From positions 124,001 to 188,000 of the forward strand of contig NZ_JYCN01000009.1 in the NCBI RefSeq assembly GCF_000876655.1: DNA of 64,000 nucleotides, given 5' to 3'. Under the pieces are notes generated by a model, which did no database searches, was not told the origin of the DNA, and saw only the letters and a program-made list of their open reading frames with translations. Positions within the stretch are counted from its first letter, which is position 1. Every line of letters starts with the position of its first letter. Source of the stretch: Arthrobacter sp. SPG23 (GTDB lineage: Bacteria > Actinomycetota > Actinomycetes > Actinomycetales > Micrococcaceae). Shown piece after piece: positions 42,092 through 51,600 of the stretch. The translations under genes and the position numbers were made by a program.

Positions 42092-43870
42092 ATGACCCAG
42101 ATCTTCGACAACCCCGCTGATTTCGCGGATGAGGCACTGGACGGCTTTGTGGCAGCCAACCGCGGGTACGTTGCCCGGGTGGACGGCGGCGTGGTCCGCT
42201 CCACCGAGGTGCCAGCCGGCCAGGTGGCCCTGGTGGTGGGCGGCGGCTCCGGCCACTACCCGGCCTTCGCCGGCCTGGTGGGACCGGGCCTCGCCGCCGG
42301 ATCCGCCTGCGGCAACATGTTCGCATCCCCGGCGGCCGGCCAGGTCTACCGGGTGGCCAAGGCCGCCAACGCCGGGGGAGGCGTGCTGCTGAGCTACGGC
42401 AACTACGCCGGCGACGTGCTGCACTTCGGCCAGGCCCAGCTGCGGCTCAACGCCGAAGGCATCGAAACCCGCACCGTCCTGGTCACGGACGACATCGCCA
42501 GCGCGCCGCTGGACGAGATCGAGAAGCGCCGCGGCATCGCCGGGGACCTCACGGTCTTCAAAGTCGCCGGCGCCGCAGCCGAGGCGGGGCTGGACCTCGA
42601 CGCCGTCGAGCGCCTGGCCATCCGCACTAACTACCGCACCCGTTCCCTGGGCGTGGCCTTTGACGGCTGCACGCTCCCGGGAGCGGACGCGCCGCTGTTC
42701 CACGTTCCCGCCGGGCAGATGTCACTCGGCCTTGGCATCCATGGTGAACCGGGCATCTCCGAACACCCCATGCCCACCGCCTCCGAACTCGCCGAACTGC
42801 TGGTCTCCAGGCTCCTGGCGGACAAGCCCGACGACGCCGGGAACCGCGTGGTGGCCATCGTCAACGGCCTGGGCACGGTCAAATACGACGAGCTGTTCCT
42901 GCTCTTCGGCAAGATCGAAAAGCTCCTCACCGCGGCCGGCCTGACCGTGGTGGAACCGGAATGCGGCGAGCTGGTCACCAGCCTGGACATGTCCGGGCTC
43001 TCCCTCACCCTGCTGTGGCTGGACGACGAACTGGAACAGTTCTGGGCAGCCCCGGCAGACACCCCCGCTTTCCGCAAGGGAAACCTGGCCCCGCGGGCCA
43101 GCCGGGAGCTGGCCGGACCGGAGGACGCCGTGGCCGGTGAAGCGGAAAACACGACGCCGGCAGCAGCTGGGCTGGGCCGGCTGGCAGCCGCCGTGCTCGC
43201 CCAGGTGCAGGGTGTCGTCGTCGAGCATGAAGAGGAACTGGGCAACCTGGACGCCATCGCGGGCGACGGTGACCACGGCATCGGCATGCGCCGCGGCGTG
43301 GACGCGGCATCCGCGGCAGCACAGGAAACCTCGGCAGCCGGGGCGTCGGTGGAACGCGTCCTTACTGCGGCAGGGGAGGCGTGGAGCGAACGCGCCGGCG
43401 GAACGTCCGGGGCGTTGTGGGGATCCGCGGTGATCGCAGCAGGCCTGGCCCTCGGCAACAAGGACTCCTACCGCGGCGAGGACGCGGCCGCCGCCGTCAC
43501 CGCCTTCGTCGACGCCATCACCGAACTCGGCAAGGCCGAACCGGGGGACAAGACCATGGTGGACGCGCTGCTTCCCTTCCGGGACGCCTTCCTCACCGCG
43601 TTCGACGGCGGCACGCCGGTACGCGGGGCACTCGCCTCAGCATCGGCTGCTGCACAGGAGGCCGCTGAGACCACCGCTTCGCTCCGGCCGCTCAAGGGCA
43701 GGGCGCGTCCGCTCGCCGAAAAGAGCCTGGGCCATCCCGATCCCGGCGCGGTGTCCTTCGGGCTGATAGCCGCCCGGATTTCTAACTATCTCGATTCTGA
43801 ACTGATCGATTCCGACCTGACGGATTCACCACTGGCCGCCTCCGCGGCCGGAAATGGAGCACACGCATGA
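42092..43870 (+). CDS. Fused DhaK-DhaL ketose kinase; candidate erythrulose kinase
   Basis: A 592-residue ATP-dependent dihydroxyacetone-kinase-type protein (GAGGAA ribosome site). The K domain (residues 1-340) has [32 protein letters not shown], and the covalent-substrate His in [13 protein letters not shown]. The L domain (about 380-575) has the nucleotide-metal loop [15 protein letters not shown] and [11 protein letters not shown] single-chain DhaKL works without the phosphotransferase system. DHA-type kinases beside TIM-like and RpiB-like isomerases are the L- and D-erythrulose kinases (LerK, DerK) of mycobacterial tetritol pathways. Glycerol/DHA use is the alternative, but the isomerases argue against it. 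Coupled to the next gene by ATGA. Confidence 0.9.
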   Translation: MTQIFDNPADFADEALDGFVAANRGYVARVDGGVVRSTEVPAGQVALVVGGGSGHYPAFAGLVGPGLAAGSACGNMFASPAAGQVYRVAKAANAGGGVLLSYGNYAGDVLHFGQAQLRLNAEGIETRTVLVTDDIASAPLDEIEKRRGIAGDLTVFKVAGAAAEAGLDLDAVERLAIRTNYRTRSLGVAFDGCTLPGADAPLFHVPAGQMSLGLGIHGEPGISEHPMPTASELAELLVSRLLADKPDDAGNRVVAIVNGLGTVKYDELFLLFGKIEKLLTAAGLTVVEPECGELVTSLDMSGLSLTLLWLDDELEQFWAAPADTPAFRKGNLAPRASRELAGPEDAVAGEAENTTPAAAGLGRLAAAVLAQVQGVVVEHEEELGNLDAIAGDGDHGIGMRRGVDAASAAAQETSAAGASVERVLTAAGEAWSERAGGTSGALWGSAVIAAGLALGNKDSYRGEDAAAAVTAFVDAITELGKAEPGDKTMVDALLPFRDAFLTAFDGGTPVRGALASASAAAQEAAETTASLRPLKGRARPLAEKSLGHPDPGAVSFGLIAARISNYLDSELIDSDLTDSPLAASAAGNGAHA

Positions 43871-44361
43871 GCGCAAACCAAGGTGCTGCAGCAGCCTGGC
43901 GCATTGTCATCGGCAACGATGAAGCGGGCGTCGAATATAAGGAGGCGCTGAAGGCGCTGCTCGAAGCGGACAGCCGCGTCGCGTCCGTCGTGGACGTGGG
44001 CGTCGGGGCGAACGACTCGACCGCGTACCCGCACGTCGCCGTCGACGCCGCCCGCAAAGTGGCCGCCGGCGAGGCCGACCGCGCCCTGCTGATCTGCGGC
44101 ACCGGGCTGGGCGTGGCCATCGCGGCCAACAAGGTTCCCGGGATCCGCGCAGTCACGGCCCACGACGGCTACTCCGTGGAACGCTCCGTCCTGAGCAACA
44201 ACGCCCAGGTCCTCACCATGGGCCAGCGCGTGATCGGCCTGGAACTGGCCAAGAAACTGGTGGGCGAATGGCTCGACTACCGTTTCGACGACACTTCATC
44301 CTCCGCCGCCAAGGTGGACGCCATCTGCTCCTACGAGCCCGAATACACGAAGGCAGTCTGA
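43867..44361 (+). CDS. RpiB/LacAB-family isomerase; candidate D-erythrulose-4-phosphate isomerase (DerI/EryI-like)
   Basis: A 164-residue protein whose ATG overlaps the kinase stop. RpiB hallmarks: [20 protein letters not shown] at the N-terminus, [20 protein letters not shown], the catalytic Cys in [20 protein letters not shown], and [20 protein letters not shown]. RpiB interconverts ribose 5-P and ribulose 5-P, but operon-borne paralogues act on tetroses (EryI, DerI), giving D-erythrose 4-phosphate. The N-terminal D in the usual GSDHAG is GNDEAG here, a change seen in non-ribose paralogues. Confidence 0.9.
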   Translation: MSANQGAAAAWRIVIGNDEAGVEYKEALKALLEADSRVASVVDVGVGANDSTAYPHVAVDAARKVAAGEADRALLICGTGLGVAIAANKVPGIRAVTAHDGYSVERSVLSNNAQVLTMGQRVIGLELAKKLVGEWLDYRFDDTSSSAAKVDAICSYEPEYTKAV

Positions 44362-44363
44362 TC

Positions 44364-45356
44364 ATGACCGAAACAGCTAGCACCCCCACCGCGGCGGCAC
44401 TGAACAGCGCCCGGAAGATCGCCGTCGTCGGCTCCGGCTACATGGGCGGCGGAATTGCGCAGGTCCTGGCGCTCGGCGGCGCCCGCGTGGCACTCGCCGA
44501 CGTGTCCGCCGAAGTGGCGCAGAGCAACTACGACCGCCTCCTCGCGGAATCAGACCAGTTCGTGGCCGACGGCCTGTTCCCCGCCGGGTCCACAGAGATC
44601 CTGAAGCAGAACCTCTGGGCCGCCAAGGACATCGAGGAAGCCGTGGCTGACGCGGACTTCATCGAGGAAGCCGTCCCCGAGGTCATCGCCATCAAGCACC
44701 AGACCCTGGCCCGCATCAGCGCCGCCGCCCGGCCCGGCGCTATCATCGGCTCCAACACCTCCACCATCTCCATCGCGGAACTGTCCGAGCCGGTCACCAA
44801 CCCGGAGCGGTTCCTGGGCGTGCACTTCTCCAACCCCTCGCCCTTCATCCCCGGTGTCGAGATCATTCCCCACGCCGGGACCTCGGCGGCCACGGTGGGT
44901 GCGGTCCGCGACCTGGTCCACGCCGCCGGCAAGCAGACCGCCGTCGTCAAGGACGTCACCGGCTTTGTGCTCAACCGCCTCCAGTACGCCCTCTTCCACG
45001 AGGCAGCGCAGCTGGTGGAGCAGGGCATCGCGACGGCGGACGACGTGGACACCCTGGTCCGCACCACGTTCGGCTTCCGGCTGCCGTTCTTCGGCCCGTT
45101 TGCCATTGCGGACATGGCCGGGCTGGATGTCTACAACTTCTGCTACAAGTCCCTGCAGACCGACTTCCCGGAGCGGTTCGCCACCCCGAAGATCCTCAGT
45201 GACCTGGTGGAGGCCGGAAAGCTGGGCACCAAGACCGGCGCCGGCTTCCTCAACGTTCCGGCCGAGCGCACCCCCGAGCTGATCGCCTACCGCAACAAGG
45301 CCTACGTCGCCATGCAGCAGCTGCTCGAGGACCTCGGCCCCGCACCGATCAGCTGA
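44364..45356 (+). CDS. 3-hydroxyacyl-CoA dehydrogenase-like NAD(P) oxidoreductase
   Basis: A 330-residue protein from ATG 44364, two bases after the RpiB-like stop. N-terminal Rossmann motif IAVVGSGYMGGGIAQVLALG, then IGSNTSTISIAELSEPVTNP, the catalytic His in FLGVHFSNPSPFIPGVEIIP, and the C-terminal VKDVTGFVLNRLQYALFHEA. It falls in the family of 3-hydroxybutyryl-CoA dehydrogenase and L-gulonate dehydrogenase. Given the operon, it more likely oxidises a polyol or a hydroxy acid than an acyl-CoA. The usual FNPP near the catalytic His is SNPSP here. Substrate unresolved. Confidence 0.85.
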   Translation: MTETASTPTAAALNSARKIAVVGSGYMGGGIAQVLALGGARVALADVSAEVAQSNYDRLLAESDQFVADGLFPAGSTEILKQNLWAAKDIEEAVADADFIEEAVPEVIAIKHQTLARISAAARPGAIIGSNTSTISIAELSEPVTNPERFLGVHFSNPSPFIPGVEIIPHAGTSAATVGAVRDLVHAAGKQTAVVKDVTGFVLNRLQYALFHEAAQLVEQGIATADDVDTLVRTTFGFRLPFFGPFAIADMAGLDVYNFCYKSLQTDFPERFATPKILSDLVEAGKLGTKTGAGFLNVPAERTPELIAYRNKAYVAMQQLLEDLGPAPIS

Positions 45357-45390
45357 TCTCCCGTCACTCTTCACCTTTCCAGGAGCAACC

Positions 45391-46158
45391 ATGAGCATTT
45401 TCCCCGCAGAACGCACGGCAATAGTCACCGGCGCCGTCTCCGAGCGCGGCATCGGCCGGGCCACCGCCAACTACCTGGCCGCGCAGGGCTGGAACATCGG
45501 CATCATCGACCTCGACGACGCCTTGTGCAAGGCCACAGCCAAGGAACTGGCCGCCCAGTACGGTGTCCAGGCCTTCGGCGTCGGCGCCAACGTGGCCGAT
45601 GAAGCCTCCGTCCGCGCCGCGATCGACGAGATCGAAGCGGAGCTGCCGCAGATCGTGGCACTGGCCAACGTGGCCGGCGTCAGTTCACCCGTTCCGTACC
45701 TGGAACTGGACGCGGCCGAATGGGACCGCGTGCTGAACATCAACCTCAACGGCGTCCACTACGCCACCCGCCGCGTAGCCGAATCCATGGTCAAGAACCG
45801 GATCGGGCGCATCGTCAACATCTCCTCCGTGTCCGCCCAGCGCGGCGGCGGCACGTTCTCCAAGACGCCGTACTCGGTGGCGAAGGCCGGCGTCATCGGC
45901 CTGACCCGCGCCACCGCCCGTGAACTGGGGGAATACGACATCACCGTCAACGCCATCTCCCCGGGGCCCATCGACACCGACATCATGGGCGGCACGCTCA
46001 GCGAGGAGCGCAAAGACGAACTCACCAAGGACCTGGTGGTCAACCGGGTCGGATCCACGCGCGACATCGCAGCAGCCATCGCCTTCCTCATCAGCGAGGA
46101 CGCCGGATACATCTCCGGCCAGACGCTGAATGTGGATGGCGGACTCTACATGCACTAG
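45391..46158 (+). CDS. Short-chain dehydrogenase/reductase; candidate polyol dehydrogenase
   Basis: A 255-residue classical SDR from ATG 45391 with AGGAG 5 bases upstream. Cofactor motif AIVTGAVSERGIGRATANYL, NAG-like ANVAGVSSP, catalytic Ser in VNISSVSAQRGG, YxxxK in TPYSVAKAGVIG, and the C-terminal GYISGQTLNVDGG. The residue after strand 2 is Asp (IGIIDLDD), so NAD is the likely cofactor. In this operon it could oxidise a tetritol (erythritol or threitol) to an erythrulose. Its order between the 3HCDH-like gene and a small membrane protein is unusual. Confidence 0.9.
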   Translation: MSIFPAERTAIVTGAVSERGIGRATANYLAAQGWNIGIIDLDDALCKATAKELAAQYGVQAFGVGANVADEASVRAAIDEIEAELPQIVALANVAGVSSPVPYLELDAAEWDRVLNINLNGVHYATRRVAESMVKNRIGRIVNISSVSAQRGGGTFSKTPYSVAKAGVIGLTRATARELGEYDITVNAISPGPIDTDIMGGTLSEERKDELTKDLVVNRVGSTRDIAAAIAFLISEDAGYISGQTLNVDGGLYMH

Positions 46159-46170
46159 GGAAGGCCAGCC

Positions 46171-46302
46171 ATGGCACAGCACAAACCAGTACCATCCCAG
46201 GCCACGGGGCTCAGGTCCTGGAGCCGCGAACGCCGGATCTACCTCGCAGTGGGCATCCTTGCCTGCCTCGCCGGGATCATGATCATCGCGTTCTCCCGCT
46301 AG
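46171..46302 (+). CDS. 43-residue single-span membrane protein in the tetritol-like operon
   Basis: ATG 46171 with GGGAAGG 6 bases upstream opens a 43-codon frame 12 bases after the SDR stop. A polar start (AQHKPVPSQATGLRSWSRER) leads to one hydrophobic helix (IYLAVGILACLAGIMIIAF) and ends SR. Its position just upstream of the MFS transporter suggests a role in transporter assembly or stability. Too short for routine ORF calling; no homologue is known to me. Confidence 0.65.
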   Translation: MAQHKPVPSQATGLRSWSRERRIYLAVGILACLAGIMIIAFSR

Positions 46303-46355
46303 GACCCGAAGCACCCACCTTCGTTCGCAACTGATTTACTCAAAGAGGAGTTTTG

Positions 46356-47705
46356 ATGTCCCTAACAGCAACGTCCACCAAGGAGCTCCTGGATTCGCCG
46401 GTCCTCAAATCGGCGATTTCCAAGGCCTCGTTCCGGCTGATGCCGATGCTCGTCATCCTGTATGTCGTGGCTTTCCTGGACCGCACCAACGTGGGCTTCG
46501 CCGAGGCGGCGCTCGGTGTGGACCGCGGAGTCACCGCCGGGGCCTACGCCCTTGGCGCCGGTATCTTCTTCATCGGCTACGCCCTGTTCGAAATTCCCAG
46601 CAACCTGCTCCTGACCAAGTTCGGTGCCAAGGTGTGGCTGGCCCGCATCGCCATCACCTGGGGCATCGTGTCCGCGTGCTTCGCCTTTGTCCAGGGCGAG
46701 ACGTCCTTCATCATCCTGCGCTTCCTGCTGGGTGTCACCGAAGCGGGACTGTTCCCGGGCGTCATCATGTTCCTGGCGGCCTGGTTCCCGAACAAGGTCC
46801 GCGTGAAGATGTTCGCCATCTTCTACCTGGCGCAGCCGTTTTCCCAGATGATGGGCGCACCGCTGTCCGGCTGGCTGATCAACATCGGCGACCAGGTTCC
46901 CGGCGTGGCCGGCTGGCAGGTCATGTTCTTCGTCGAAGGCATGCTCGCAGTCCTGGCCGGCGTCGCCGCGTACTTCTTCCTGATCAACAGCCCGCAGGAC
47001 GCCAAGTTCCTGAACCCGGGCGAAAAGAAGGCGCTCCTGGATGTCATGGCGCTGGAGGACACCGTCAAGGAAGAAACCGGCCCGCGCGGGGTGCTCGCCG
47101 CCATGAAGAACCGCAAGGTCTGGTACTTCACGGTCATCTACTTCTGCCTCCAGGTGGCGGTGTACGGCGTGACCTTCTACCTGCCGCAGCAGGTGGCGCA
47201 GCTGACCGGCCAGAAAGTGGGCTTCGCCGTAGGCCTGCTGGCCGCCATCCCGTGGTTCTTCGGCATCTTCGCCTGCTACTTCATCGGCAAGGCGGCCAAC
47301 ACCATCGTCCGCCGCCGGGTATGGGGCACCGGGCTGTTCATCTCCACCGGGCTCTGCATCTTCGGCTCGGCCTGGGCCGGCGCCAACCACATACCTGCAC
47401 TGGGCATCATCTTCATCACCCTGGCCGTGTGCAGCTTCCTGTCGATCGGGCCCATCGCCTGGTCCTACCCGACGGCGTTCCTCACCGGAACGGCAGCCGC
47501 CGCAGGCATCGGCCTGATCAACTCGCTGGGCAACCTGGGCGGCTTCGTGGCCCCGATCCTGCGCACCACGGTCAACCAGGCCACGGCGTCCGACACCGGA
47601 ACCATGGGCGTCTACGCCCTCGGTGTCCTGCCGTTCCTGGCGGCCGCCATGATGTTCGCGACCAAGAGGTTCCAGAACAAGGCGGACGAACTGCTCGAGA
47701 AGTAA
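46356..47705 (+). CDS. MFS transporter of the anion:cation symporter (ACS) type
   Basis: A 449-residue transporter with 12 helices from the ATG at 46356 (GAGGAG about 5 bases upstream). ACS-type features: VAFLDRTNVGFAEAALGVDR after helix 1, the motif A-like GAKVWLARIAITWGIVSACF, FLLGVTEAGLFPGVIMFLAA, and LPQQVAQLTGQKVGFAVGLL in the second half. ACS members import hexonates, tartrate, phthalate and similar acids. Here it is probably the importer for the operon's substrate (tetritol, tetrulose or a tetronate). Confidence 0.9.
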   Translation: MSLTATSTKELLDSPVLKSAISKASFRLMPMLVILYVVAFLDRTNVGFAEAALGVDRGVTAGAYALGAGIFFIGYALFEIPSNLLLTKFGAKVWLARIAITWGIVSACFAFVQGETSFIILRFLLGVTEAGLFPGVIMFLAAWFPNKVRVKMFAIFYLAQPFSQMMGAPLSGWLINIGDQVPGVAGWQVMFFVEGMLAVLAGVAAYFFLINSPQDAKFLNPGEKKALLDVMALEDTVKEETGPRGVLAAMKNRKVWYFTVIYFCLQVAVYGVTFYLPQQVAQLTGQKVGFAVGLLAAIPWFFGIFACYFIGKAANTIVRRRVWGTGLFISTGLCIFGSAWAGANHIPALGIIFITLAVCSFLSIGPIAWSYPTAFLTGTAAAAGIGLINSLGNLGGFVAPILRTTVNQATASDTGTMGVYALGVLPFLAAAMMFATKRFQNKADELLEK

Positions 47706-47753
47706 GTCCTTACCCGCCACCAGTAGGAATACAGCAGCAAGAAAGCAACACAC

Positions 47754-48644
47754 ATGCAGCACGCTTCAGCCAGCCAGGCCACGCCCACAGTCACTGACAG
47801 TGCTATTGACTCCGTCACGTATGTCGGCGTCAGTACCAAGATGTACCTGGGCTACCGGGACACCCTGGACTGGCTGGAGCGGCTGCGGCACGAAGTGGAC
47901 TCCCGTCCGGCCCTCGCGGCCGGGCGGGTGGTCCCGTTTGTGATCCCGTCCTTCCCGGTGCTTCCCGCGGCCACCGCTCTTCTTGCCGGTTCGCCACTGC
48001 TGCTCGGCGCGCAGAACTGCGGCTGGGCCGCGGGCCCGTGGACCGGCGAAGTGGCACCGTCCATGCTCGCCGAGCTCGGCGTCCGCCTGGTAGAGATCGG
48101 CCACGCCGAACGCCGCGCCCACTTTGGCGAAAACGACTCCATGGTGGCGCTCAAGGTCCGGGCCGCGGACGACGCCGGGCTGACGCCCCTGCTGTGCGTC
48201 GGCGAGGACTCCGTTAGGGAAGAATCAGCCGGCGACGCGGGCGCAGCCGCCCGGGACGCCGCCGGCTTCGTGTACCGGCAGATCGAGGCCGCCGTCGGGG
48301 GCGAGTGGGAACTGGCCTCGCGCCTCATCATCGCGTACGAGCCCGTGTGGGCCATCGGCGCCGCCGAGCCGGCGGACCCCAACTACGTGTCCGGCGTCGT
48401 GAATCACCTCCGTGCGCTGCTCGCGGCGCACGAGCTTCAGGAGCTCCCGGTCATCTACGGCGGTTCAGCCAAGCCCGGTTTGTTGCCCAGGCTCGGTGGC
48501 GTCTCCGGATTGTTCCTGGGCCGCTTCGCGCACGACGCCGGGAACTTCGGCGCAGTTCTGGACGAGGCATTGCTGGACGAGGCACAGCTGAAGTCTGGCT
48601 CGGCTGTTTCTAGCGTGCCACCGACCGCTGGCACAGTCCGATAA
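47754..48644 (+). CDS. Triosephosphate-isomerase-like protein; candidate L-erythrulose-1-phosphate isomerase (LerI/EryH-like)
   Basis: A 296-residue TIM-fold protein. It keeps the catalytic Lys (VGVSTKMYLG), His (VEIGHAERRAHFGE) and Glu (IIAYEPVWAIG). It differs from housekeeping TPI: the Asn of GNWKMN is Ser-Thr, GHSERR is GHAERR, and the mobile loop GTGKTA is AAEPAD. It is also longer (about 250 is usual). Such paralogues in tetritol operons (LerI, EryH/TpiA2) convert L-erythrulose 1-phosphate to D-erythrulose 4-phosphate. Last gene of the operon; its final 35 bases overlap the convergent nuclease-helicase gene. Confidence 0.88.
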   Translation: MQHASASQATPTVTDSAIDSVTYVGVSTKMYLGYRDTLDWLERLRHEVDSRPALAAGRVVPFVIPSFPVLPAATALLAGSPLLLGAQNCGWAAGPWTGEVAPSMLAELGVRLVEIGHAERRAHFGENDSMVALKVRAADDAGLTPLLCVGEDSVREESAGDAGAAARDAAGFVYRQIEAAVGGEWELASRLIIAYEPVWAIGAAEPADPNYVSGVVNHLRALLAAHELQELPVIYGGSAKPGLLPRLGGVSGLFLGRFAHDAGNFGAVLDEALLDEAQLKSGSAVSSVPPTAGTVR

Positions 48645-51600
48645 AACCGCCCAACTGTTCGAGGCCCTCCGGATGGGTGGGCAGGTAGTTGGTCAGTTCC
48701 GGTGCCCGTACCACCACGGCGCGCCACTTGCCGCGGGATACCGCCACGTTGATCCGGTTCCGGGAGAGCAGGAACTCCATTCCCCGCGGAGCCTCGGCCA
48801 CCGCCGAACAGGCCATGGACACAATCACCACGGCGGCCTCCTGGCCCTGGAACTTGTCCACCGTGCCCACGCGGACCGATGCGTGCCCGGCGGCGTCGAG
48901 GGCGTCCCGGATCAGGTTCACCTGCGCGTTGTATGCAGCCACCACCAGGACATCTTCCGGCCCGAGTGGCCGGCCGCCGGCTTCATCGTGCCACGCCAGG
49001 CCCAGGTGCCTCCCGACCTGGTGCACCACTTCGGCGGCTTCCTCCGGGGAGGACGTGATGTTGCCGCTGTGGGCAACCATCACGGTTTCGATGCCGGCAG
49101 GGACGCCCTCCAGGGACCGCAGATCCGCCGCGCTGGCAGACTGCAGCCTGCCCTCGTAGGAGAGCTCCGAAACGGCGGCACACAGCGGCGACGCCATGCG
49201 CCAGCTGTCAGCAAGGAAGTAGCCGAGCTCCGGCGGCAGCGTGGCATGGCCCGCAGAGATCCAGCCCAGCGCGGACTCGTTGACCGGCTGCGGGTGGGTG
49301 CCCTGGCTGACCTGGGGGAGCTGCTGCGGATCGCCGAGCAGCAGCAGCCGCGGGCTTGCCTGGGCAACGGCCAGGGTGTTGGCCAGCGAGAACTGCCCGG
49401 CCTCGTCGATCACCAGCAGGTCCAAGGACCCGGCGGGCACGGTGGAACCGGTCATGGTCCAGGCGGTGCCGCCCACCAGGGCGCCGCCCGGAGAACTGAG
49501 CAGCCGGTCCACGTCGGCGGCAGCGCGGTGGTGCCACGGCAGGGTGCCGTCGTGCTTGACGTCCTTGGCGACCCTCCTTGGGTCCACTCCCGCTTTTTCG
49601 ACGGCGGTGCAGAGCAGGTTCTCCACCACCGCGTGCGACTGCGCAACGACGCCCACTTTCCAGCCCCGGGACACGAGCCGTCCAATGACATGTGAACCGA
49701 CATGGGTTTTGCCGGTGCCCGGCGGTCCTTGGACGGCCAGGTACGAATGGTCGAGGGCCTCTACTGCCGCCGTGATCGCGTCGATGAAGCGGTCCGGTCC
49801 GCCCGCCGGTGCGGGGAGCGGGGTGCCGGTCAGCAGCCGCGGCGGAACCCGGCGCACCAGGTCCAATGCCGGATGCTTCCGGAAGGCAGGCCCTCCCGGA
49901 GTCTCCGCCAAAGTGTCCGGAAGGCCGGCGGCGACCTGGCCGGCCAGCACGGCCAGCGCCTCCTCCAGACTCTTGGTGGCAACAGGCTGGTCTTCGGTGA
50001 GCGCGATGGGCAGGTTGTTATGCGGTTCGATCTTCCGGTGCAGCCGGTCCCGGATCACCACGGTATCCCTGCCGTCCTCGTGGCCGAGTTCCAGGACCTC
50101 GGTCCCGAACCACCCGTTACGGCCCGAGCCGTCGCTGCCGGTGCCCTCTAGCCCGGCAGGCAACGGACGGTCGTACATGCGGAACCACTTGCTGCCCTCG
50201 CGGAGGTCCGAGCCGGCGCTGACGGTGCCGGTCAGCTGTACCCTGCGCTCGGGGAGCCTGGTCCCGACCGTGTGCCAGTCATCGAGGATGCGGGCTTCCT
50301 CCACGAGGAAGACGTTGCGGTCCTGCTGGTGGGTATCGGGTCCGTTCTCGCAGCGGTCAAAGTGGGCCCACCAGAAAGCCTTGCGCTCGCGGCGGTGGTA
50401 GCTCACGGCCGCGTCAACCATGGCGACGGCCCGGACGTCGGCCTCCGGGCAGCCGAACTCCTTACCGGCGGCGCGGAACTCCGCTGCCCGGTCCAGGAAA
50501 GCCCTGATGGCGAGTTCGGAACGCCCGAGCGCGGCACCGCCGTCGGAATCAGGCGCCGCCCGGCTTAAATTTCCGGCAGCTCCTGGACTTCCTGCCGTCC
50601 GGCTTTCCGCAGCGCTGCCGCTGCCGCGTCCGGAGCCGCCGGAGCCGCCTGGCTGGGCGCCAGGTCCGGCCGACGCTGCAACGCCGATTCCGCGCTCGGC
50701 GGCCAGCCGCCGCAGCCATTCGCGGAGCTCCAGCGTGGAGAGGCAGTCATATTCGTTGTAGTCAGAGATGCCGGCGAGGATGGCCGCGGCCTCCTCGGCC
50801 AGGCCGGCGTCCCGCGCTTCGCAGTAATCGGCATAGGCAACCACCGAGGCGCCGGCGTCCTTCACGTCGCCGGAGCGGAGGTTGCTGCCCATGTAGAGGG
50901 GCTCGAGTTTCTTGATGCTGTACGAGTTTTCCGAGATGCGGATGCTGTTCCGCACGGTCTGGTACAGGTCCACGAGGAGCCCGTCCCGCAGCCAGGTGTC
51001 CACGGTGTCCTCTCCGGCGACGTGCATCACCGAGAGTTTGCGGAGGGCGGTCTTCTCGTAGGCGGCGTAGTGGTAGACGTGCATGTCCGGGTACCGGCGC
51101 CTCCTGTCCTCCACGTAGTCCAGGAAATCGAGGAAGGCCTGCTTTTCTGCCGCGCGGTTGTGGGCCCAGAACGGCTTGAACACGGTCCGGCCATCCGGTT
51201 CCGCCGGCGCTTCGATAACCCCGAACAGATACTCAAGGCCCCAGCTTCCGGTGGCGCTGTCCTGCCACAGCGGATCCCCTTCGAAGTCGAAGAAGATATC
51301 TCCGGGGCTCGGCGGGGGCAGTTCCGCCAAGGTGTTCTCCGGGATCACCCGGTAGCCGATGCTGTGCTGTTCGCCGTCCTTGACGTAGCTGACGGAACCT
51401 TCTGCTGTGCCCGCGTTGCTTTGCATGCGGGCCTGGTCCTGCATCCGCAGCAGGGACGGGTTGGCGCCGGGCAAAGTGGCGTCAGCCAGCTGTTTGACCG
51501 TGAAGATCCCCTGCTCGTGGAGTTTTTTCCGCTGTGCCGAGTTCATCCGCGCCACGAGGAGGAGGTCGTCCGTGGCTTTGACCTGTTCCTGGCAGTAGTC

